From the NCBI GenBank assembly GCA_964511025.1, contig CAZEDK010000022.1, positions 1 to 31,582 on the forward strand: 31,582 bases of DNA, read 5' to 3'. The notes under the pieces are model-generated. The model had not been told where the DNA came from. It saw only the letters and a list, made by a program, of their open reading frames with translations, and did not search any database. Both the position numbers and the translations under genes were made by a program. Numbering within the stretch: position 1 is the stretch's first letter; every line of letters starts with the position of its first letter. Shown piece after piece: positions 25,134 through 31,575 of the stretch. This DNA is from CAZEDK01 sp964511025. Lineage in GTDB: Bacteria; Patescibacteriota; Gracilibacteria; UBA1369; GWF2-33-10.

Positions 25134-25195
25134 CCCGCCTGTACCAATTCGGGCAGGTCAGTTCCCCGCCTGTACCAATTCGGGCAGGTCAGTTC
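25134..25195. repeat. Two tandem 31-bp palindromic units breaking the glycosyltransferase
   Basis: The 62-bp insert is two head-to-tail 31-bp copies, each containing CCTGTACCAATTCGGGCAGG, an imperfect inverted repeat centred on AATT. Because 62 is not a multiple of three it shifts the frame. It is GC-rich against the AT-rich host gene. The CCCGCC...GGGC plan resembles the inner part of the 280-345 element. Confidence 0.9.
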
Positions 25196-25385
25196 TAACA
25201 TAATCTGGATAGAACATGCACGAATAGGCAAATGGCTTAGCTCAAATCCATGGAAGATTTTCTATAAATTATGGTCAAGATTTGTAACTATAATTTGCGT
25301 TTCAAAAATGTCAGCACAACATTTATCTTGGGCTAATAATGTTGTGGATATAGCAAATGGAATTGATTTATTAGAACTGAGAGCT

Positions 25386-25436
25386 GAGAATAGAGAACCC
25401 CGAAGGTGTCCCTTAGGGACTGAGAGACTTGAGAAC
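25386..25436. repeat. Palindromic element, in frame, in the glycosyltransferase
   Basis: GTCCCTTAGGGAC (25408-25420) is a palindrome with 6-bp arms in a GC-rich patch. It encodes ENREPRRCPLGTERLEN between NGIDLLE and KIVKIGTIARL, which are nearly adjacent in typical GT4 proteins. The GTCCC/GGGAC ends match the 2428-2447 palindrome in ispDF. Confidence 0.55.
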
Positions 25437-25584
25437 AAAATTGTGAAAATAGGCACCATAGCAAGACTTTCAAAGGACAAAGGTCTCGATATTTTGATCA
25501 AAGCGGTTGCTCAAATTCAAAATGCAGAACTTCTCATTGTAGGAGAGGGTCCAGAAAAAGCTAATCTGCAAAAGTTAGCAAAGC

Positions 25585-25620
25585 ATTTCCTACTGACGAA
25601 GGAGGGGCGAGGGGTGGTCA
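25585..25620. repeat. GC-rich insert, possible element relic, in the glycosyltransferase
   Basis: ACGAAGGAGGGGCGAGGGGTGG is a G-run patch in an AT-rich gene, like half of the C-run/G-run elements. It encodes LLTKEGRGV between LQKLAKHF and VKFLSTLSR. No clear pairing partner is left, so it may be a decayed or partial copy. Confidence 0.35.
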
Positions 25621-26014
25621 AATTTCTCAGCACACTTAGCAGACTAGAAATAATAAATTTTTACAACAACATAGATATATTTATTTTACCATCAATCGAA
25701 CATGACCCTTTTGGTCTTGTGGTAGCCGAAGCAATGGCTACAAAAGTCGCAACTATTGTAACAAATGTTTGCGGAATTACTGATTATTTAAAAGATTTTG
25801 AGGATACAAGAATAATTTCAGCAAAAAATTCACAAGTTCTTGAAGATGCAATAAATTGGTATATAAAAAATCCAGAAGAGAAAGAAAAAATAACCGAGAA
25901 TGCACACAAGAAATGTCATGAATTATTTAATGTAGAGAAAATGGTGAATAAATATGAAAGATTATTTTTGACTTCTGAAGAATTTTAATATTCAATTAAA
26001 GAAAAGCTATACTT

Positions 26015-26083
26015 CGCATAACATGCAAAAATTGGTTATTAAGTAGAAAACACTTCGGATAATAACCAATTATATGCCATGCG
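26015..26083. repeat. Long hairpin after the glycosyltransferase gene
   Basis: AATTGGTTATT (26030-26040) and AATAACCAATT (26061-26071) are perfect arms. Pairing extends outward imperfectly through CGCATAACATGC and TATATGCCATGCGG, and inward through AAGT/ACTT. It starts with GCATAAC, so it may be a diverged relative of the attC-like elements that follow. It could also act as a terminator. The remainder of the 25989-26155 gap is AT-rich with nothing else visible. Confidence 0.6.
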
Positions 26084-26155
26084 GGTTTGTAAATGTTCTA
26101 TTCTGTTTTCAATCTAAAAAAATTTGAAAATATTATATTATTTAGCATCCGCACA

Positions 26156-26332
26156 GCATATAACATCATCTATGCGGTTCGCATCTTTTGTCTCAAAGAT
26201 TTCCCTAAATTCAGCTCCTCTCTTACTTCTCATCCATTTCTAAAAATCTAGCTGCTCTCCCAACTTGACCAATGGTTTGCCTAGCGGCATTATACCATTG
26301 CTCAAGTTCGCATAGACGAAAACGTTATATGC
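26156..26332. repeat. attC-like palindromic element, copy 1
   Basis: The ends GCATATAAC (26156-26164) and GTTATATGC (26324-26332) are perfect inverted repeats. Inside them CTATGCGGTTCGC pairs with GTTCGCATAG. CTCTCCC precedes an internal hairpin at 26262-26308 (AACTTGACCAATGGT with ACCATTGCTCAAGTT, loop around GCCTAGCGGC). Length 177 bp. The end pair matches the R''/R' layout of integron attC sites, with GTTATAT as core. No integrase gene is in the window. Confidence 0.65.
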
Positions 26333-26351
26333 CATTTATTTTTTATTTTTT

Positions 26352-26939
26352 CTATTCTAGATCCTTTTTATTGTTTCTTATCGGTATTTGTTCAATCGTT
26401 AATTTTTTATTAATTACTTTTGGTGGATCCTTTTCTGCTGCATTATTTATTTTTATAGTTAATTTAATTTCTTCTAAATTTATAATAGCTTGCTGGGGAG
26501 GTAGTAATCTTAATAGATTTACTGTTTCGTCATTCCATGGAAGGGTTTTTTCATTGATTATAACTTTACCTATTTCACCAAATGCTGCTTTATTATTTAA
26601 ATCATCAATATAACCTTCTCTTTCTGTTAATAATCTTAATTTTGGTGCTGCTTCAGATGGTTGCATTTTTGTAAACTCTTTAACAAATTTGATATCTGGA
26701 AATTTATTTGGGAATCTAAGAACGTAATTAGTTAATTCAATTTGATCTTTTAAGTCTTTCAAAAATCTTATTTGCTGTTCAACAGTTCCAGTTTTTTTAA
26801 CAGCAGCATCAAGCCCCTCAGGTAATGGATATTCTGTTTTTTCAGCTATTGCATGAACATCTTTCAACAATTGATCTCTAATTTGTTCTCGCGTTTTAGG
26901 TATTTCTTTTACATTTTCTATAGATAATTCTGCTCCCAT
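26352..26939 (-). CDS. Hypothetical protein between attC-like elements
   Basis: A 195-aa soluble, charged, mostly helical protein (MGAELSIENVKEIPKTREQI...). It has no signal peptide, membrane segment, Cys pairs or motif I recognise. Composition and the absence of stops suggest a real gene. It lies alone on the minus strand between attC-like copies 1 and 2, 20 nt from the first, as a single-gene cassette would. The strand is opposite to its neighbours. Such N-terminal (residues 1-60) amphipathic patterns also occur in fragments of large CPR helical proteins, so it could be a detached domain. Confidence 0.6.
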   Translation of the reverse strand: MGAELSIENVKEIPKTREQIRDQLLKDVHAIAEKTEYPLPEGLDAAVKKTGTVEQQIRFLKDLKDQIELTNYVLRFPNKFPDIKFVKEFTKMQPSEAAPKLRLLTEREGYIDDLNNKAAFGEIGKVIINEKTLPWNDETVNLLRLLPPQQAIINLEEIKLTIKINNAAEKDPPKVINKKLTIEQIPIRNNKKDLE

Positions 26940-27038
26940 AAATAAAATTTATTAAATAAATCTATATATTTTAGCATAATATAATATACGGATCAATTAA
27001 ATTTACTGCTTTGGAGTCTAAAAAATAAAAAATAAACA

Positions 27039-27209
27039 GCGTATAACAGAGAATATGCGGTTCGCTTCATGAAATTCAACAAAGCCTAAAATCAACCAAT
27101 TCAAATTCTCAATAAATCAAAAAATCATCAGCTCTCCCAACTTGACAAGTGGTAAGCCTCCGGCAATTATACCACATGTCAAGTTCGCATATTCTCAAAC
27201 ATTATACGC
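27039..27209. repeat. attC-like palindromic element, copy 2
   Basis: GCGTATAAC (27039-27047) faces ATTATACGC (27201-27209), with GAGAATATGCGGTTCGC against GTTCGCATATTCTC inside. The central hairpin (27139-27185) pairs AACTTGACAAGTGGTA with TACCACATGTCAAGTT. Length 171 bp. The right core has A instead of G at the first position (ATTATAC), a departure from the attC consensus GTTRRRY. Together with the adjoining repeat it accounts for most of the 454-nt gap before 27394. Confidence 0.65.
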
Positions 27210-27344
27210 AATTCTAAAAATATTTTTCTTTTAATAAGGAATTTTGATAGGCTTTTTTTAAGACAAAGGGGATAAATTTGTTTTTTAAAATGCAGGAGGG
27301 GGAATATGGCGTTTTCTCCGTTAGCACTGCGAAAACGGTTTTAT
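27197..27344. repeat. Direct repeat A (copy 1), about 146 bp
   Basis: Starting in the right end of attC-like copy 2, AAACATTATACGCAATTCTA and the following sequence to GCGAAAACGG recurs almost unchanged at 30177-30322. It includes GATAGGCTTTTTTTAAGAC and a hairpin-prone GCGTTTTC...GCGAAAACG. Only a few substitutions and small indels are visible between copies, so the duplication is recent. Confidence 0.9.
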
Positions 27345-27393
27345 TTTTAGGGGAATTGGAATACAATAAGTTTGTTTAAATTTGATGTAAATT

Positions 27394-28215
27394 ATGGAAA
27401 CTACAAAAATTGCTTTGTTTAAAGGTCAAAAGATAAGGAAAACTATTCATAATAAAGAATGGTGGTTTGTAATCGTTGATATAATAGAGGCGCTTACTGA
27501 TTCAGAAAATCCGAAACAATATCTAAAGAATATGTTGAATAGAGATGAAGAGTTAGCAAAAGGGTGGGTTCAAATTGAATACCCCCTTTTAATTGATACC
27601 GCAGGAGGTAAACAAAAGATGAACTGTGCAAATACAGAGGGAATTTTCCGTATTATTCAATCAATTCCTTCGAAAAAAGCTGAACCTTTTAAGAGATGGC
27701 TTGCAAAAGTTGGCCATGAAAGAGTTCAAGAGATTGAGAATCCAGAACTCGCAACAAAGCGAACTAGAATGTTATATAAACTAAAAGGATATTCTGATGA
27801 TTGGATTGAGAAAAGAATGCGAGGGATTGCAATTCGTGAAGAATTAACTGATGAATGGCAAAAAAGAGGTGCAAAAGAAAACAAAGATTATGAGATTCTC
27901 ACTGCTGAAATTTCCAAAGCCACTTTTGGGATAACACCAAGCCAATATAAAAAACTTAAAAATCTAAAACGAGAAAACTTACGTGATCATATGGATGATT
28001 TTGAACTCATTTTTACAATGCTTGGAGAAAGATCAACAACAGAAATTCACAAGACAGAAGATTCAAAAGGAATAGTAAAATTGAAACATGATGCAAATAG
28101 AGGCGGAAAAATAGCAGGAATTGCTAGAAGAGAATTAGAAAAAGAGCTTGGCAAATCGGTAATTTCAAAAGAAAATTATTTACCAAAGAAAAAATCTAAA
28201 AAATTGTTGAAATAA
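27394..28215 (+). CDS. BRO-N domain protein, phage antirepressor-like
   Basis: A 273-aa protein. The N-terminal about 110 residues (KIRKTIHNKEWWFVIVDIIEALTDS, then CANTEGIFRIIQSIPSKKAEPFKRWLA) match the BRO-N fold seen in phage antirepressors and baculovirus BRO proteins, which bind DNA. The second half (ILTAEISKATFGITPSQYKKLKNLKRENLRDHM...ELIFTMLGERSTTEI) is the companion domain common in bacterial chromosomal BRO proteins. The Lys-rich end KKKSKKLLK is likely unstructured. It lies 4 nt before the Cys-rich gene, so they are probably co-transcribed, and the pair is flanked by the attC-like elements. The role is likely transcriptional or phage-related. Confidence 0.85.
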   Translation: METTKIALFKGQKIRKTIHNKEWWFVIVDIIEALTDSENPKQYLKNMLNRDEELAKGWVQIEYPLLIDTAGGKQKMNCANTEGIFRIIQSIPSKKAEPFKRWLAKVGHERVQEIENPELATKRTRMLYKLKGYSDDWIEKRMRGIAIREELTDEWQKRGAKENKDYEILTAEISKATFGITPSQYKKLKNLKRENLRDHMDDFELIFTMLGERSTTEIHKTEDSKGIVKLKHDANRGGKIAGIARRELEKELGKSVISKENYLPKKKSKKLLK

Positions 28216-28219
28216 AATT

Positions 28220-29902
28220 ATGATTCAAACTTGCAAAAATTGTAAACAAAACTTCGAAATCACAGATGAAGATTTGAAGTTTCTTGAGAAAATCGCCCCT
28301 ATCTTTGCTGGTAAAAAATATTTAATTCCCCCTCAGACGATGTGTCCTAATTGCAGATTACAAAATAGGATGGCTTTTCGAAATGAACGCAAACTTTATA
28401 AAAGAAAAAGTACTTTGAGTGGCAAGGAAATTATTTCTTATTATGATGAAAATAGTCCATACAAAGTATATGATCAAGAGGAATGGTGGAGTGACTCCTG
28501 GGATCCTCTTGAATATGGAAGGAATTTTGATTTTTCAAAAACTTTAAATGAACAAATAAGAGATTTATATAAAGATGTACCACATGTGTCACTGAACAAT
28601 ATAAATGTAGAAAATAGTTATTATACCAACTATGCATTAAATCAAAAAAATTGTTATTTAATTTTTGGTGCTGGTAATAATGAAGACTGTATGTATGGAA
28701 AGTTTATAGTATATTCAAATAATGTAATTGATTGTCTGGCAGTTTATTCATCAGAGTTTTGCTATGAAGGAGTGGGATCTGAGGATTGTTATGATTGTAA
28801 ATTTTTCGTTAACTGCAGACATTGTTCAGAGTCTCTGATGCTCGAGGATTGCCAATCTTGTAAAAATTGTATTTGCTGTTTTGGATTAAGACAGAAAGAG
28901 TACTATTTTATGAATGAATATATTGGCAAAGAAAAATTTGATGCAATCAAAAAAGAATATGCAGTTTTGACACAGACTAAAATTAATTTATTGAGAGAGA
29001 AATTAAATGAACTGCAATCTAAGCTTCCACATATAGGTTCACATATTTATGCCAGTGAAGAGTGCAGCGGAGACAATATCTTTAATTCAAAAAATTGTAA
29101 AAATAGCTTTGACGTAAAAGACTCTGAGAACTGCAATTATATTTATTTTGCACCAAAAACAATTGAAACAATGGACTGTGCATTTTGTGCTCCTGATGGC
29201 GTACAGTTTTGTTACAACATTTGTTCAACCGTAGCACTCAAATCATCAATGGTGACATTTTACACCTGGTATGGTAGCGATATTTATTACTGCATCGAAT
29301 GCCACCATTCTAATAATATTTTTGGCTGTGTTGGTTTAAAACACAAAAATTATTGCATTCTAAATAAGCAGTATACGAAAGAAGAATATGAAGTTTTGGT
29401 GAGTAAAATTATAGAACATATGCAAAAAACAGGTGAATGGGGAGAGTATTTTGAAATGGCAACCTCTCCATTTGCATACAATGAAACAATAGCATCAGAA
29501 TATTTTCCACTAAATAAAGCCGACATTTTAGCTAAAGACTGGAAATGGAAAGAAGAAGTTATAGAAATACCAAAAGTTGAAAAAATCATTCCAGCAAATT
29601 TACTACCAGAAACAATTAACGAAATTCCCGATGATATTCTGAATTGGGCGATAGAATGTGAGAATACTAAAAAACCGTTTAGAATTTTGAAACAAGAATT
29701 GGATTTTTATCGTAAAATGAATTTACCAATTCCTCACCTCTCTCCAGATGAAAGGCACAAAAACAGAATGGCACTTATAAATCCTCGCAAACTTTGGAAA
29801 AGGAATTGTAGTAAATGTGGAAATGAAATCAAAACTACCTACTCGCCAGAAAGAACTGAAATTATTTATTGTGAGAATTGTTATTTAAATGAAGTTTATT
29901 AA
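28220..29902 (+). CDS. Large Cys-rich zinc-ribbon protein of a CPR-associated family
   Basis: A 560-aa protein of unknown function. The N-terminus carries two CxxC pairs, CKNC (5-8) and CPNC (about 43-46), consistent with a zinc ribbon. A signature block follows (NRMAFRNERKLYKRKSTLSG, then YKVYDQEEWWSDSWDPLEYG). Residues about 120-370 contain short Asn/Cys repeats such as NCYLIFGAG, EDCMYG, DCYDCKFF and CQSCKNCICC, suggesting a repeat-built solenoid with metal- or disulfide-capable cysteines. Two NxxYxKEE/GKEKF segments recur (YIGKEKFDAIKKEY and YTKEEYEVLVSKI). The C-terminus repeats the first block (NRMALINPRKLWKRNCSKCG) with CxxC pairs intact. I recall this family from CPR genomes, often mislabelled caib/baif. 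It follows the BRO-N gene by 4 nt. Confidence 0.8.
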   Translation: MIQTCKNCKQNFEITDEDLKFLEKIAPIFAGKKYLIPPQTMCPNCRLQNRMAFRNERKLYKRKSTLSGKEIISYYDENSPYKVYDQEEWWSDSWDPLEYGRNFDFSKTLNEQIRDLYKDVPHVSLNNINVENSYYTNYALNQKNCYLIFGAGNNEDCMYGKFIVYSNNVIDCLAVYSSEFCYEGVGSEDCYDCKFFVNCRHCSESLMLEDCQSCKNCICCFGLRQKEYYFMNEYIGKEKFDAIKKEYAVLTQTKINLLREKLNELQSKLPHIGSHIYASEECSGDNIFNSKNCKNSFDVKDSENCNYIYFAPKTIETMDCAFCAPDGVQFCYNICSTVALKSSMVTFYTWYGSDIYYCIECHHSNNIFGCVGLKHKNYCILNKQYTKEEYEVLVSKIIEHMQKTGEWGEYFEMATSPFAYNETIASEYFPLNKADILAKDWKWKEEVIEIPKVEKIIPANLLPETINEIPDDILNWAIECENTKKPFRILKQELDFYRKMNLPIPHLSPDERHKNRMALINPRKLWKRNCSKCGNEIKTTYSPERTEIIYCENCYLNEVY

Positions 29903-29914
29903 GAAGTTTTAGAC

Positions 29915-29949
29915 TTTGGGCATTCACCCCTTGATCCCCTCTGCCCAAA
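29915..29949 (+). terminator. Possible terminator after the Cys-rich gene
   Basis: TTTGGGCA (29915-29922) and TGCCCAAA (29942-29949) are perfect 8-bp arms around a C-rich loop, 13 nt after the stop codon. An A-rich tail rather than a T-run follows, so it would work better on the minus strand. It overlaps the start of the foldback element. Confidence 0.4.
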
Positions 29950-30290
29950 ACAAAAAACAAATTTAAGAATCAAAAAAAAGCCTATCAAAAAGAAATTGAT
30001 TGAAAAATATTTTTAGAACTACGTATAACACTGTACATGCGGTTCGCTCTTCTAAACTCAAAGCCAGCATAAAAATCAGCAGATTCAAAATTCAAGTAAA
30101 GCAAAAACCTCAGAACGCTCTCCCAACTTAGAAAATGATCATAAATTGTATCATTCCCCTAACTTCGCATACGCTGAAACATTATACGCAATTCTAAAAA
30201 TATTTTTCTTTTAATAAGGAATTTTGATAGGCTTTTTTTAAGACAAGAGGATAAATTTGTTTTTTAAAAGGCAGGAGGGGGAATATGGTG
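29935..30290. mobile_element. Foldback/MITE-like element of about 355 bp enclosing attC-like copy 3
   Basis: Long imperfect inverted arms: AAAAAAAGCCTATCAAAA (about 29976-29993) faces TTTTGATAGGCTTTTTTT (30222-30239). AAAAATATTTTTAGAA faces TTCTAAAAATATTTTT, and ACAAATTT and the C/G-rich ends also pair. Arms total about 120 nt each. The right arm is the start of direct repeat A. No coding sequence is inside, so any mobility would have to be supplied in trans. Confidence 0.6.
30021..30189. repeat. attC-like palindromic element, copy 3
   Basis: ACGTATAAC (30021-30029) faces ATTATACGC (30181-30189). ATGCGGTTCGCTC on the left and AACTTCGCAT on the right keep the shared blocks, as does CTCTCCCAACTT (30117-30128). 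The central hairpin is weaker than in copies 1 and 2. Length 169 bp, close to 177 and 171 for the others. Confidence 0.6.
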
Positions 30291-30322
30291 TTTTCTCCGT
30301 TAGCACTGCGAAAACGGTTTAT
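30177..30322. repeat. Direct repeat A (copy 2)
   Basis: Second copy of the repeat at 27197-27344. Visible differences include AGAGGATA for AAGGGGATA, AAAAGGCAGG for AAAATGCAGG and ATGGTG for ATGGCG. The two copies bracket the BRO-N and Cys-rich genes. With the foldback element it accounts for most of the 483-nt gap between 29903 and 30385. Confidence 0.9.
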
Positions 30323-30385
30323 TTACAGAAATTATAAATGAAAATGAATACGTAATTTTATAAATTTTAACTTTTAAAAAATATT

Positions 30386-30809
30386 ATGAGCATAAATAAA
30401 ATAGAGATTTTAAGAAATATTTGTTATACAGAGCTTGTTTACGGAAGAATAAATAAGAAACTTAATATTAAGTTTTCAAAAGAACAAATTGAAAAATTTA
30501 TATTTAAAATTTTAAAAAAACTGAAGAAAAGTTTTTTATTAAAATCGGAAAAAATTTCTATATATCAAACACAGAAAACAATATTAAAATAACGATAAAT
30601 TCAAATACTTTTAGAACCTGTCTAAGATCTCGTAATATTAGCACTTTTTGTGTCTTTTTATATCTGACTTCGTTGTTCATCATTTATTTAGCGAAGCTAA
30701 ACTGCACTCTTCACGCCTTGTCATATATAAAAATCCATCAAAAATTATCTAAATTAGAGATCTTAGACAGGTTCTTAGAGTTATAACCGTCGATAGAATT
30801 GCAGAATAA
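30386..30809 (+). pseudogene. DUF3781-like gene broken by a frameshift and a MITE
   Basis: The ATG frame reads MSINKIEILRNICYTELVYG RINKKL..., which resembles the start of the small DUF3781 family. It runs out of register at a seven-A run near 30514-30520. Adding one A restores KKTEEKFFIKIGKNFYISN and TENNIKITINSNTFR. A 161-bp MITE then interrupts the codon after NTF. Removing the MITE and one TTA copy continues RVITVDRIAE and a TAA at 30807-30809, exactly the family-like ending. Function of the family is unknown. Both lesions must be fixed to give an intact protein, so it is a pseudogene unless the homopolymer is a sequencing error. Confidence 0.8.
30614..30774. mobile_element. 161-bp MITE with 18-bp terminal inverted repeats
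   Basis: Ends GAACCTGTCTAAGATCTC (30614-30631) and GAGATCTTAGACAGGTTC (30757-30774) are perfect inverted repeats. TTA flanks both sides (30611-30613 and 30775-30777) as a 3-bp target duplication. The interior has no gene. Short TNA-type duplications suggest mobilisation by an IS5-superfamily transposase, but that assignment is tentative. Confidence 0.92.
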
Positions 30810-30873
30810 AAAAATATTTTATTCCTCATTATTATTTAGTATAGTTATTTCTAGAAAGCTCACATTATAAGTA

Positions 30874-31575
30874 ATGACAAAACTATATTCACAAAAAGAT
30901 TATAAAAGCTTGATTCAAGATATCGGATCAATTTTTGAAGAAGGTAAAAAACAAGCATACAAAGCTGTAAACAATATCTTAGTTCAAACTTATCGAGAAA
31001 TTGGAAAACGAATTGTGGAATTTGAACAAAAAGGAAAAATCAATTCGGAATATGGCAGTAAACTTCTTATTAATCTATCAAAGGAATTATCACCTTACGG
31101 AAAGGGTTTTAGTAGAAGCAATCTTACATATATGCGTCTATTTTATATCAAATATCCAAAAAGTGAGACAGTGTCTCACCAATTGACTTGGAGTCATTAT
31201 TTTGAACTTTTAAAGGTTGATGATGATTTAGCTCGTAGTTTTTACGAGAAACAATCTATAAAAGAAAAATGGTCAATTCGTGAACTTAAAAGACAGAAAA
31301 ATTCTATGCTTTTTGAAAGAATTGCTTTGAGCAAAGATAAAAAAGGAGTGCTAAAACTTTCTGAGCAAGGAGAAATTGTTGAGAGTTCAAGAGATATTAT
31401 AAGAGAACCTTATGTTCTAGAGTTTTTGGGAATTGCTGAAAATTACAGATATTCTGAAAAAGAACTTGAACAAAAAATTATCGATAATTTACAGATGTTT
31501 CTTTTGGAGTTAGGTAAAGGTTTTACTTTTGGTAGCGTAGTCAAAATGGGGCGTAATGAAGTAAAAATTGAATGA
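30874..31575 (+). CDS. DUF1016 (YhcG-like) protein, C-terminally shortened
   Basis: A 233-aa protein matching the N-terminal and linker parts of DUF1016/YhcG proteins. The helical N-terminus has YREIGKRIVEFEQKGKINSEYG and LSKELSPYGKGFSRSNLTYMRLFY, then QLTWSHYFELLKVDD and REPYVLEFLGI. Family members continue past GKGFTF into a PD-(D/E)xK nuclease core (FVARQ.., then a YYIDLVFYH-like strand). Here the sequence after GKGFTF (31533 onward) reads GSVVKMGRNEVKIE and stops at TGA, so the catalytic core is missing. A frameshift near 31533 is likely, because another frame there reads VA after TF. The window ends 7 nt later, so a downstream remnant cannot be seen. Confidence 0.8.
   Translation: MTKLYSQKDYKSLIQDIGSIFEEGKKQAYKAVNNILVQTYREIGKRIVEFEQKGKINSEYGSKLLINLSKELSPYGKGFSRSNLTYMRLFYIKYPKSETVSHQLTWSHYFELLKVDDDLARSFYEKQSIKEKWSIRELKRQKNSMLFERIALSKDKKGVLKLSEQGEIVESSRDIIREPYVLEFLGIAENYRYSEKELEQKIIDNLQMFLLELGKGFTFGSVVKMGRNEVKIE

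Larger units (their letters stand above)
24757..25988 (+). pseudogene. GT4-family glycosyltransferase, frameshifted by a palindromic insertion
   Basis: A GT-B glycosyltransferase that would transfer a sugar from a nucleotide donor, probably for surface glycans. The GTG at 24757 gives the usual beginning KTLLITRFPYSSQLGGEELHT. The C-terminal half has KIGTIARLSKDKGLDILI, LLIVGEGPEKANL and EHDPFGLVVAEAMA, the GT4 nucleotide-sugar signature with E-x7-E. Frame 1 is open until TAA at 25201; the true continuation (NIIWIEHARIGKWL) runs in another frame from 25197. Removing exactly 25134-25195 rejoins the two parts as ...FLNSNIIWIEHA... Two further GC-rich inserts in the second half stay in frame. Either the gene is broken, or both halves are made separately, or the population is mixed. 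Confidence 0.85.

Noticed and set aside
25134..25195. CRISPR repeat-spacer array
   Set aside because: The two 31-bp units are directly adjacent with no spacer and no cas genes are nearby.
29350..29589. Minus-strand open frame inside the Cys-rich gene
   Set aside because: It is an antisense shadow without independent support.
25989..30385. An integrase or transposase gene that could move the repeats
   Set aside because: No open frame in the window has tyrosine or serine recombinase or DDE motifs; any enzyme must be encoded elsewhere.
30614..30774. Rho-independent terminator or attC-like site
   Set aside because: The perfect terminal repeats, TTA duplication and restored reading frame on removal show an inserted MITE; its sequence does not match the attC-like elements.
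88..31575. Alternative genetic code with UGA as glycine, as in Gracilibacteria and Absconditabacteria
   Set aside because: Core genes (topA, pheT, ppdK, PBP) contain no internal TGA, and TGA appears as a plausible stop at 1630-1632, 12368-12370 and 31573-31575.
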